Source: Burkholderiales bacterium UBA2647 (GTDB lineage Bacteria > Pseudomonadota > Gammaproteobacteria > Burkholderiales > Burkholderiaceae_E). Taken from it: DNA of 11,010 nucleotides. Shown one piece after another: positions 1 through 6,110 of this stretch. The stretch covers positions 27,251 through 38,260 of the forward strand of contig DENJ01000076.1 of NCBI GenBank assembly GCA_002359635.1, given 5' to 3'. The notes under the pieces were generated by a model. It was not told the origin of the DNA. It made no database searches and worked only from the letters and a program-made list of their open reading frames with translations. A program made the position numbers and the translations under genes. Positions within the stretch are counted from its first letter, which is position 1. Every line of letters starts with the position of its first letter.

Positions 1-25
1 GTTGCCGATTGACCCGAACGCCGCG
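1..25. other. Short window-edge stretch, no feature seen
   Basis: These 25 bases lie just downstream of the rodA stop codon. They are too short to assign to a gene, and I see no hairpin followed by a T-run on the minus strand that would mark the end of the mre-mrd operon. Confidence 0.4.
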
Positions 26-1177
26 CTAAGTCTGTACCAAGCGCCGCTGCCTGGCAGCCGCGTGAACAATCCCAAGTCCTAACCCTAAGGTGACCGCCGC
101 GGTTCCACCATACGACATAAAGGGTAGCGGCACGCCCACCACAGGCAACACGCCAGTGACCATGCCCATGTTCACGAAGGCGTAGGTAAAAATCATCAAG
201 ATCAAGGCGGCCGAGGCAAGTCGCTCAAACAAGGTGGAAGCGCGGCGTGCGATTTCCAAACCCCGCAAGACCATGGCGGCGTAAACCGTCACGAGCAGCA
301 TATTGCCCAGCAGTCCCCACTCTTCGCCATACACGGCAAAAATAAAATCGGTGGTGCGCTCCGGAATGAATTCCAAATGGGTTTGGGTGCCTTCAAACCA
401 ACCCTTCCCCCAGAGTCCGCCTGAACCGACGGCAATCATCGATTGCAAAATATGAAATCCTTTGCCTAGCGGGTCTCGGCTTGGATCAAGCAGGGTACAG
501 ACGCGTTGTTTCTGGTAATCATGTAAGACCATCCAGTGCACTTCCGGGGCGCACCAGTTTGACCCAAACACCCACAACAGGCCAAGCCCGATACTTGCCA
601 TGGCGATCACAGGCAAAATGAGCCGATAACTGAAACCCGCCATAAAAAGCACAAAACCGCCTGCGGCAAATACCAAAATGCCAGTGCCTAAGTCCGGTTG
701 GCGGATGATTAAGAAGAGCGGTATCAGTAGCAAGCCAGCGGCAAGCGCAAAGTCACTGGCACGCAATTGTCCTTCTCGTTGTGCGAAAAACCAGGCAAGC
801 ATCAAAGGCATGGCAATTTTCATGATTTCAGAAGGCTGAATCCTCACCACGCCCAAATGCAACCAGCGCCTTGCGCCCTTGCTGACATCGCCAAAAACTG
901 CCACGGCAATCAGCAGCACCAGTCCCAGGACATAAAGCGGCAAGGCGCTCTGCGAAAGCCAAGGCACCGGAATTCTTGCCACCAGCCACATCAGCCCGAG
1001 CGATAAGAGCAGATTTCGCGCGTGCGCTTCGGTTCGTGCAGGAAAATCGGCAGCTGCTGAGAGCATGGTGAGCATGCTAATCGTCATCAGGACAAGGGTG
1101 ATGAGCAGCAGTGGCCGGTCGAAAACGTCGACATTCCGCCTAAAAAAAGCACGCGGTGCGAAGCCCGTCCAGGCCAT
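26..1177 (-). CDS. rodA: RodA, SEDS-family peptidoglycan glycosyltransferase
   Basis: RodA polymerises lipid II into glycan strands at the inner membrane during cell elongation, paired with PBP2. The 383-residue product is a polytopic membrane protein with hydrophobic segments from about residue 22 to 375. Family signatures are visible: RWLHLG and RIQPSE (about 104-117), a QPDLGTG stretch (160-166), the large periplasmic-loop motif LLDPSRDPLGKG (229-240), TQTHLEFIPERTTDFIF (264-280) and PFMSYGG near the C-terminus (352-358). By analogy with E. coli RodA, Asp235 in DPLG should be the essential catalytic acid. The ATG lies only 2 nt beyond the TAA of mrdA, so the two are probably translationally coupled; the upstream GGGA is a weak ribosome site. 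Length is normal for RodA. The RIQPSE context and the neighbouring mrdA favour RodA over the division paralogue FtsW. It is the last gene of the cluster in this window. Confidence 0.96.
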   Translation of the reverse strand: MAWTGFAPRAFFRRNVDVFDRPLLLITLVLMTISMLTMLSAAADFPARTEAHARNLLLSLGLMWLVARIPVPWLSQSALPLYVLGLVLLIAVAVFGDVSKGARRWLHLGVVRIQPSEIMKIAMPLMLAWFFAQREGQLRASDFALAAGLLLIPLFLIIRQPDLGTGILVFAAGGFVLFMAGFSYRLILPVIAMASIGLGLLWVFGSNWCAPEVHWMVLHDYQKQRVCTLLDPSRDPLGKGFHILQSMIAVGSGGLWGKGWFEGTQTHLEFIPERTTDFIFAVYGEEWGLLGNMLLVTVYAAMVLRGLEIARRASTLFERLASAALILMIFTYAFVNMGMVTGVLPVVGVPLPFMSYGGTAAVTLGLGLGIVHAAARQRRLVQT

Positions 1178-1179
1178 GC

Positions 1180-3018
1180 TTAAGGACGTCCCTGCACGTT
1201 GAGCAAATGGTGGTCAAAAACTTTGCGCGCGATCGGAGCCGCCGCTTGGGCGCCAAACCCGCCGTTTTCGACAATCACCGCGAGCGCTATTTTCGGCGCC
1301 TCCAGAGGGGCGAAGGCCACGTAAAGCGAATGGTCGCGATGGCGTTCAGCGATACGCTTGGCATCATAGCGCTCGTTTTGCTTAATCCCGATCACCTGCG
1401 AGGTGCCGGTTTTTCCAGCCGAGGTATAAGCCGTGCGGGCAAAAACCGATTGTGCAGTACCCATCAGATTAACGTCTTGCATGGCCGAAATCACCAGATC
1501 AAGATGGGCTCGGTTGACAGCGGTATCGTGCAGGACCTCGGGGGCGATGATTTGATCCTTGGCAGTGCTCGGGTCGACAATGCGCCGCACTAGCCGCGGC
1601 TTCATCACCTGGCCTTGATTGGCGAGCCCCGCTGTGGCCACGGCCAATTGCAAAATCGTAAAGGCGTTATAGCCCTGGCCGATGCCGATTGACGGGCTCT
1701 CACCGGGGAGCCAGCGTTGTTTGAAACGCTTCATTTTCCACTTGGTGGTAGGAAGCACGCCACTGGCTTCGCCTTCAAGATCGATCCCTGTCGGTTCACC
1801 AAAACCCCAGTTGCGTACCTGATCGGCAATCAAATCCGGCCCCATGTCATGGGCTAACTGGTAGTAGTAGGTATCACTGGAAACCACGATCGATTTTTTC
1901 AAATCTACTGAGCCATGTCCCTCAGGCCTGGAGTCGCGAAAACGGTGACCTCCGAGTTCGAAGTAGCCTGGGTCACGGTAATGCTGGGTCGGGTTGCGTT
2001 TGCCGGTTTGCAAGGCCGCCAGGGCGACAAAAGGTTTATAGGTTGACCCAGGTGGATAAGTGCCCCGCAAGGCGCGGTTTAAGAGCGGCAGATCTGGGTC
2101 TTTGGTGAGACTGTTCCAGCTTTGCGGGTCGATCCCATCGATGAACAAATTGGGGTCGAAGTCGGGTCTTGACACGAAAGCAAGCACATCGCCGCTGGAA
2201 GGCTCAATGGCGACCAAAGCACCACGCCGATCGCCAAAGGCTTCGCTGGCAACCTGCTGCAAGCCAATACTCAAACTCAGGTGCAAATTCATGCCCGCGC
2301 TAGGCGCAATGCGTTCGAGTTCACGCGAAATCCTGCCCCCCGCGGTCACCTCAACCCGGTCAAAACCTGTCTGTCCATGTAATTGATGCTGGTAGCTGCG
2401 TTCCAGACCGGTTTTGCCGACGTGGGTGCTCCCGGCGTAGTTAAGACTATCGTCCCGATCCTCGAGCTGGCGTTTTTCGGTTTTTGAGATTCTCCCGATA
2501 TAACCCACCACATGGGCCAATAAGGAAGCATGCGGATAGCTGCGATAAAGCCTGGCCTTGATTTCAACCCCGGGAAGACGATAACGATTCGCGGAGATGC
2601 GAGCTACCTCCTCGTCGCTTAAGCGAACCTTCAAGGGTAATGAGTCAAGGCTGCGGCTTTCCTTCAGTAACTGACGAAAACGTCGCTTATCCTTTGCAGA
2701 CACCTCGATAATCTGGTCGATGACATCCAGGGTCTGTTCGATCGACTCGGTCTGAGCCGGCGTGATTTCAAGGTTATAGGCCGGGGTGTTATCGGCGAGC
2801 ACCTCGCCTTCGCGGCTGAAGATCACGCCACGGGCAGCCGGCACCGGCACGAGCGCGATGCGATTGTCTTCAGCCTTATCCCAGTAGGCCTCGTGATGGA
2901 CCACTTGCAGCCATACAAAGCGCGAGAGCAAGAGACCGAGCAACAGCAGCATCAAGCCCGCCGAAACCAGGCTGCGCTGCTCAAAAATCACCTTGCCTTG
3001 TGATTGGGTACTCAGCAT
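1180..3018 (-). CDS. mrdA: Penicillin-binding protein 2, elongation-specific transpeptidase
   Basis: PBP2 is the class B transpeptidase that cross-links lateral-wall peptidoglycan and activates RodA. From the chosen ATG the product is 612 residues, a usual PBP2 length. It has a short cytoplasmic N-terminus, one membrane anchor (about residues 17-40), a dimerisation/pedestal domain (about 55-230) and a C-terminal transpeptidase domain. The three active-site motifs are present: SxxK in PPGSTYKPF (Ser325 nucleophile, Lys328), SSD at 380-382, and KTGT at 536-539. I chose 3018 because it is an ATG preceded by AGGA about 5 nt upstream. The frame is also open to a TTG at 3048, which has no ribosome site and adds ten non-conserved residues. 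The gene starts 59 nt after mreD and ends 2 nt before rodA. The motif set and operon position separate it from FtsI. Confidence 0.96.
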   Translation of the reverse strand: MLSTQSQGKVIFEQRSLVSAGLMLLLLGLLLSRFVWLQVVHHEAYWDKAEDNRIALVPVPAARGVIFSREGEVLADNTPAYNLEITPAQTESIEQTLDVIDQIIEVSAKDKRRFRQLLKESRSLDSLPLKVRLSDEEVARISANRYRLPGVEIKARLYRSYPHASLLAHVVGYIGRISKTEKRQLEDRDDSLNYAGSTHVGKTGLERSYQHQLHGQTGFDRVEVTAGGRISRELERIAPSAGMNLHLSLSIGLQQVASEAFGDRRGALVAIEPSSGDVLAFVSRPDFDPNLFIDGIDPQSWNSLTKDPDLPLLNRALRGTYPPGSTYKPFVALAALQTGKRNPTQHYRDPGYFELGGHRFRDSRPEGHGSVDLKKSIVVSSDTYYYQLAHDMGPDLIADQVRNWGFGEPTGIDLEGEASGVLPTTKWKMKRFKQRWLPGESPSIGIGQGYNAFTILQLAVATAGLANQGQVMKPRLVRRIVDPSTAKDQIIAPEVLHDTAVNRAHLDLVISAMQDVNLMGTAQSVFARTAYTSAGKTGTSQVIGIKQNERYDAKRIAERHRDHSLYVAFAPLEAPKIALAVIVENGGFGAQAAAPIARKVFDHHLLNVQGRP

Positions 3019-3077
3019 GTTTTCCTGGCTTGTTCGGTGCGGTGGCAACGGTAGCAGATCAAGGCTTGCGCGCGATG

Positions 3078-3623
3078 CTAAAGCGGGCGGGTGTCGTCGT
3101 ATTCAACCGAGCGACGCTGCGGTGCCAGCAACATCGGTGCAAACAAGGGCCACAGAAGTCCTGTACTCATCGGCGACAGAAAGATCCACCAACCCGGAAA
3201 TTCAGCCCCTAGGGCCAAACGCAGTAAGACGCGGCAAACCTGGGCAATCAGCAGCAACGTAATCACATGCAGCATTTGCCCCAGTAAACCAAAAGCAAGC
3301 AATCGTCGATGCAAGGCTACCGCACCGAAGCTGATCACCAGAAATCCCAGGGCTTGTTCACCGAGCACGGCGCTTGCATGAACATCTAACAGCACCCCGA
3401 GCATAAATGCCCAGGTGAAGCCGATCATGCGGGGCTGCTGTATGCCCCAAAAGCACAAGATCAGCGCCGTCCATTGCGGTACGGCGGCTGACTGTCCCCA
3501 GGGCAGCAGGTCGAGCATCAGTCCCAATAAGACGGTGAAGGCCGCAAAAAACCCGTTGGCCGGCAAAAGCAACAATTCAGGCCGGTTAAAGCCGCCCGGC
3601 TGACCATTGGGCGGAAGATTCAT
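3078..3623 (-). CDS. mreD: MreD, rod-shape-determining membrane protein
   Basis: MreD is a small integral membrane protein of the elongasome that associates with MreC and MreB. The 181-residue product is strongly hydrophobic, with about five membrane segments between residues 15 and 167, and carries a family-like GVLLDVHASAVLGEQAL stretch (about 76-92) followed by further hydrophobic helices. The frame is open upstream to 3785, but the extra 54 residues lie in another frame over the lysine-rich end of mreC and look like low-complexity shadow. The ATG at 3623 has GGTGA about 7 nt upstream and lies 16 nt after the mreC stop, so I take it as the start. Assignment rests on operon position and membrane topology as much as on sequence, since MreD is poorly conserved. 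Confidence 0.9.
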   Translation of the reverse strand: MNLPPNGQPGGFNRPELLLLPANGFFAAFTVLLGLMLDLLPWGQSAAVPQWTALILCFWGIQQPRMIGFTWAFMLGVLLDVHASAVLGEQALGFLVISFGAVALHRRLLAFGLLGQMLHVITLLLIAQVCRVLLRLALGAEFPGWWIFLSPMSTGLLWPLFAPMLLAPQRRSVEYDDTRPL

Positions 3624-3639
3624 GGCGTCGTCACCGTGT

Positions 3640-4599
3640 TCACCGCGCCTTCTCCTTTGACCGATCTTTGCCCTTTTCGGCGGCTTTATCGCCGTCACTG
3701 CGCTTGTCTTTGCCGCTGGGCTTGTCTTTGCTGGCAGGCTTATCGTCCTCGGGGCTGCCGTTTGCGCTGAGCTCCGGCCCCACAATCAACACGATCCGGC
3801 TGCGATCGATGCCGCCCGCCGGTTTGACCAGCACTCTTGGAAACGGACTACCGGGATTCCGGTCAATTTGATGCACCACCCCGGTCATCACACCGGGAGG
3901 GAAAACACCGTCTATGCCCGAGGTAAGCAAGATATCGCCAATTTGCATCTCTGCTGAACTTGCCGTGAATTTCAACTCCATCACGCCACCGCTGCCGCTG
4001 CCAAAGAGTACCGCACGCTGTCCGTTGCGCTGATTGAGCACCGGTACGGCCATGCTGGCATCGGTCATCGCAGTCACCTCTGCACTGCGTTGATAACTTC
4101 GGGTTACCTGCCCGATGAGGCCTTGCGCGTCCATGACAGCGTGTCCAGGCTCAACCCCGTGGCTGAGGCCTTTGTTGATACTCAATCGCCGAACGTAGTA
4201 ATCCCGACGCTCGCTTGTGATTTGCGCGGCACGACTAACCCAGCTTTTTCGCGGACTGATTTGCAGCAAGGCGCGCAAATGCTGATTTTCCTGGTCAAGT
4301 TCGGCATCGCGTTGAGCGACCAAAGCCATGCTTGCAAGCAGGGTCTGCAAGCGCCGATTCTCCTCGCGCAAACTCTCGGCCTGATTCACTTCACTCACCC
4401 ATCGTCGCCACCAATCGCCGGGCGAACTGACCGCTTCCTCCATTGGTAGCAACACGGAGACGGCGCTCGAACGCAAGGGCTGCAACCAGTGCTGTCGGGT
4501 GTCCAGCCAAGCAAGCGCCACGGCCGCCAAGGCAAAGCCGATGAATCGAATCGTGGCGGGTAAGCCTTGGCGAAACAGTGGCGGTGCACTGCCCTGCAT
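3640..4599 (-). CDS. mreC: MreC, periplasmic elongasome scaffold protein
   Basis: MreC links cytoplasmic MreB to the periplasmic wall synthases and regulates PBP2-RodA. The 319-residue protein has one N-terminal membrane anchor (about residues 16-32), a coiled coil (about 68-112, with heptad-like Leu/Glu/Gln spacing) and the double beta-barrel core (about 120-275). Core family stretches include RRDYYVRRLSINKG (131-144), GLIGQV (160-165) and GDILLTSGIDGVFPPG (221-236). The last 43 residues (about 277-319) form a highly charged Lys/Asp/Glu/Ser tail that looks disordered. The start ATG is supported by GAGGAG about 5 nt upstream, set in a 10-bp palindrome. It lies 81 nt after mreB, the largest gap in the operon, and 16 nt before mreD. 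Apart from the tail, length and layout are as expected. Confidence 0.95.
   Translation of the reverse strand: MQGSAPPLFRQGLPATIRFIGFALAAVALAWLDTRQHWLQPLRSSAVSVLLPMEEAVSSPGDWWRRWVSEVNQAESLREENRRLQTLLASMALVAQRDAELDQENQHLRALLQISPRKSWVSRAAQITSERRDYYVRRLSINKGLSHGVEPGHAVMDAQGLIGQVTRSYQRSAEVTAMTDASMAVPVLNQRNGQRAVLFGSGSGGVMELKFTASSAEMQIGDILLTSGIDGVFPPGVMTGVVHQIDRNPGSPFPRVLVKPAGGIDRSRIVLIVGPELSANGSPEDDKPASKDKPSGKDKRSDGDKAAEKGKDRSKEKAR
3702..3731 (-). repeat. Short direct repeat inside the mreC 3' end
   Basis: GCTTGTCTTTGC occurs twice on the plus strand, at 3702-3713 and 3720-3731, with an 18-nt period. Read on the minus strand it encodes repeated Lys-Asp-Lys units in the charged MreC tail. The in-frame 18-nt spacing suggests local duplication of a six-codon unit, with further degenerate KD-type copies on either side. 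Confidence 0.6.
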
Positions 4600-4680
4600 C
4601 GCAACTCCTCGAGGACGGTTTAAGGCAAGGTTACGGGGGCCAAGGTTCGCATGACAGACGCTTAAGGCTGCAGCGCCGCA
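4600..4680 (-). promoter_or_regulatory. mreB-mreC intergenic spacer with palindromic mreC ribosome site
   Basis: This 81-nt spacer is the widest gap in the mre-mrd operon. Its mreC-proximal end holds the ribosome site GAGGAG, part of which lies inside the perfect palindrome TCCTCGAGGA (4606-4615). I see no convincing terminator and no clear promoter. It could be a processing or attenuation point that lowers mreC expression relative to mreB, but the sequence does not demonstrate this. Confidence 0.35.
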
Positions 4681-5724
4681 TCACTCGTAAGTGAAAATGG
4701 AGCTTAACTGATCCATGCGCTCAAGCGCCATGCCACAGCCCTTGACCACGCAGGTGAGCGGTTCTTCAGCGATTAAGACCGGCAGGCCGGTTTCCTCGAC
4801 CAAAAGCCGATCCAAATCGCGCACCAGGGCACCGCCGCCGGTGAGCATGATGCCGCGCTCGGTGATATCCGCACCTAATTCGGGCGGAGTCTGCTCAAGC
4901 GCCACTTTCACCGAGGTGACAATTTGGTTTAGGGGATCGTTGAGTGCTTCCAGAATCTCGTTAGATGACACCGTGAAGGTGCGCGGAATGCCTTCGGCCA
5001 AATTGCGGCCACGCACTTCCATCTCACGCATTTCTGCGCCCGGAAAAGCCGATCCGATTTGTTTTTTGATCGCCTCAGCGGTCGGTTCGCCGATCAACAT
5101 ACCGTAGTTGCGTCGCACATAATTCACGATGGCTTCGTCAAACTTATCGCCACCCACGCGTACCGACCCTTTGTAGACCATGCCGCCGAGCGAGATGATG
5201 CCAACCTCGGTTGTGCCGCCGCCGATATCAACAACCATAGAGCCGCTGGCATCGGAAACCGGCAAACCCGCTCCAATGGCGGCTGCCATGGGTTCTTCGA
5301 TCAGAAAAACCTGCGAGGCGCCGGCGCCCAGCGCTGATTCACGGATCGCCCGCCTCTCGACCTGGGTCGAGCCGCAGGGCACGCAAATGATGATGCGAGG
5401 ACTCGGCGAAAACAGGCGCGAGTCGTGAACCATCTTGATGAATTGTTTGAGCATTTGCTCAGTGACCGTGAAATCGGCGATCACCCCGTCTTTCATCGGC
5501 CTGATCGCTTCGATGTTGCCGGGAACTTTACCGAGCATTTGTTTGGCCAAGGCGCCGACCGCAGCGATCGTTTTCTTGCCGCTTGGTCCGCCCTCGGTGC
5601 GGATGGCAACCACCGAGGGCTCGTTAAGCACGATGCCCTTGCCGCGCACATAAATCAGGGTGTTGGCAGTACCCAGATCAATGGCGAGGTCGGTGGAAAA
5701 ATATTTACGGACGAATCCGAACAT
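4681..5724 (-). CDS. mreB: MreB, actin-like cell-shape protein
   Basis: MreB is the bacterial actin that forms membrane-bound antiparallel filaments and directs lateral-wall synthesis. The 347-residue product has the usual length and full actin/Hsp70-type nucleotide motifs: phosphate-1 DLGTANTL (16-23), connect-1/catalytic region with EEP (143-145), phosphate-2 DIGGGTTEVG (166-175), and the adenosine motif LTGGGAL (294-300). The N-terminus MFGFVRKYFS is hydrophobic and basic, fitting direct membrane binding. IRPMKDGVIADF (74-85) is typical of the family. The ATG at 5724 matches the expected N-terminus, yet I see no Shine-Dalgarno sequence before it; the bases immediately upstream are a C-rich run. 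It is the first gene of the leftward cluster, 60 nt from divergent gatC. Confidence 0.98.
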   Translation of the reverse strand: MFGFVRKYFSTDLAIDLGTANTLIYVRGKGIVLNEPSVVAIRTEGGPSGKKTIAAVGALAKQMLGKVPGNIEAIRPMKDGVIADFTVTEQMLKQFIKMVHDSRLFSPSPRIIICVPCGSTQVERRAIRESALGAGASQVFLIEEPMAAAIGAGLPVSDASGSMVVDIGGGTTEVGIISLGGMVYKGSVRVGGDKFDEAIVNYVRRNYGMLIGEPTAEAIKKQIGSAFPGAEMREMEVRGRNLAEGIPRTFTVSSNEILEALNDPLNQIVTSVKVALEQTPPELGADITERGIMLTGGGALVRDLDRLLVEETGLPVLIAEEPLTCVVKGCGMALERMDQLSSIFTYE

Positions 5725-5756
5725 GGCGGGGCCGGCGAAGTAAGCTCAAAACCGGC

Positions 5757-5762
5757 ATCATA
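5757..5762 (-). promoter_or_regulatory. Putative -10 element for the mre-mrd operon
   Basis: On the minus strand this reads TATGAT, one mismatch from the sigma-70 consensus, and is placed to start transcription near 5750, giving a leader of about 26 nt before mreB. No good -35 hexamer lies at the expected distance (5780-5785 reads TGATGC), so this is only a candidate. A promoter further upstream inside gatC is also possible. Confidence 0.35.
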
Positions 5763-5769
5763 CCTTGGT

Positions 5770-5775
5770 TAGAAT
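5770..5775 (+). promoter_or_regulatory. Putative -10 element for the gatCAB operon
   Basis: TAGAAT, one mismatch from the sigma-70 -10 consensus, ends 9 nt before the gatC ATG. If used, transcription would begin at about 5782 and the mRNA would be nearly leaderless. The -35 region (around 5747-5752) is a poor match. A longer transcript starting within mreB would instead use GGGG at 5777-5780 as a weak ribosome site. Confidence 0.35.
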
Positions 5776-5784
5776 CGGGGCATC

Positions 5785-6072
5785 ATGCATTTAAGTGAAG
5801 AAGATATCCGTCGACTTGCCCGCCTGGCCCGTTTGGATCTGCCGGCAAGCGAAATCGCGCCGGTTAAGGACAAACTGAACGCGGTCATGGCCTTGATCGA
5901 AAGCCTGCAATCGGTGGACACCGCGTCGGTGCAGCCGATGTCGCATCCCCACGACCCCGTGTTGCGTTTGCGTGACGATTTACCCGATGAAGCCGACCAG
6001 CGCGAGGCTTTGCAGGCTCCGGCGCCCCTGCTTCAAGACGGTCTTTACTTGGTTCCAAGGGTTATTGAGTGA
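5785..6072 (+). CDS. gatC: Aspartyl/glutamyl-tRNA amidotransferase subunit C
   Basis: GatC is the small stabilising subunit of the GatCAB amidotransferase and wraps around the GatA-GatB interface. The 95-residue product has normal length and the family pattern: an N-terminal helix with SEEDIRRLARLARLDL (4-19), a second helix containing LNAVMALIESLQSVDT (31-46), a central PMSHPHDPVLRLRDD stretch (51-65), and the terminal DGLYLVPRVIE (85-95). The ATG has only a weak GGGG ribosome site 4 nt upstream. It is first in the rightward gat operon, divergent from mreB. Its TGA stop shares one base with an ATG opening a 12-codon frame that leads to gatA. Confidence 0.95.
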   Translation: MHLSEEDIRRLARLARLDLPASEIAPVKDKLNAVMALIESLQSVDTASVQPMSHPHDPVLRLRDDLPDEADQREALQAPAPLLQDGLYLVPRVIE

Positions 6073-6110
6073 TGAACATGAGCGATCAGGCAGCTCGGAG
6101 TCGCCCATGA
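6072..6110 (+). other. 12-codon reading frame bridging gatC and gatA
   Basis: The frame encodes MNMSDQAARSRP and ends in TGA. Its ATG overlaps the gatC stop by one base (TGATG), and its stop overlaps the gatA ATG in an ATGA arrangement (6107-6110). It has two possible ATGs (6072 and 6078). Nothing indicates a functional peptide. Ribosomes that reinitiate after gatC could translate it and be delivered exactly to the gatA start, so its plausible role is translational coupling. Chance is a serious alternative for so short a frame. Confidence 0.3.

Noticed and set aside
1156..1593. Plus-strand frame of 145 codons opposite the mrdA 3' end
   Set aside because: It is antisense to the conserved transpeptidase domain, has no credible ribosome site or family resemblance.
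3019..3048. Upstream TTG start for mrdA at 3048
   Set aside because: It is a TTG without a ribosome site; the ATG at 3018 has AGGA at good spacing and gives a typical PBP2 N-terminus.
3624..3785. N-terminal extension of mreD up to 3785
   Set aside because: The extra 54 codons overlap the mreC tail in another frame and give Lys/Ala/Thr-rich low complexity; the start at 3623 has a ribosome site and gives a normal MreD length.
4619..4668. Short repeats TTAAGGC and CAAGGTT in the mreB-mreC spacer
   Set aside because: They are 7 bp long with no symmetry or position that suggests function; probably chance.
5425..5772. Plus-strand frames of 72 and 115 codons opposite the mreB 5' end
   Set aside because: Both are antisense to highly conserved MreB nucleotide-binding sequence, with no protein-family resemblance.
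5972..6106. Upstream extension of gatA into gatC
   Set aside because: The added 45 residues are out-of-frame gatC sequence; the ATG at 6107 has GGAG 6 nt upstream and matches the family N-terminus.
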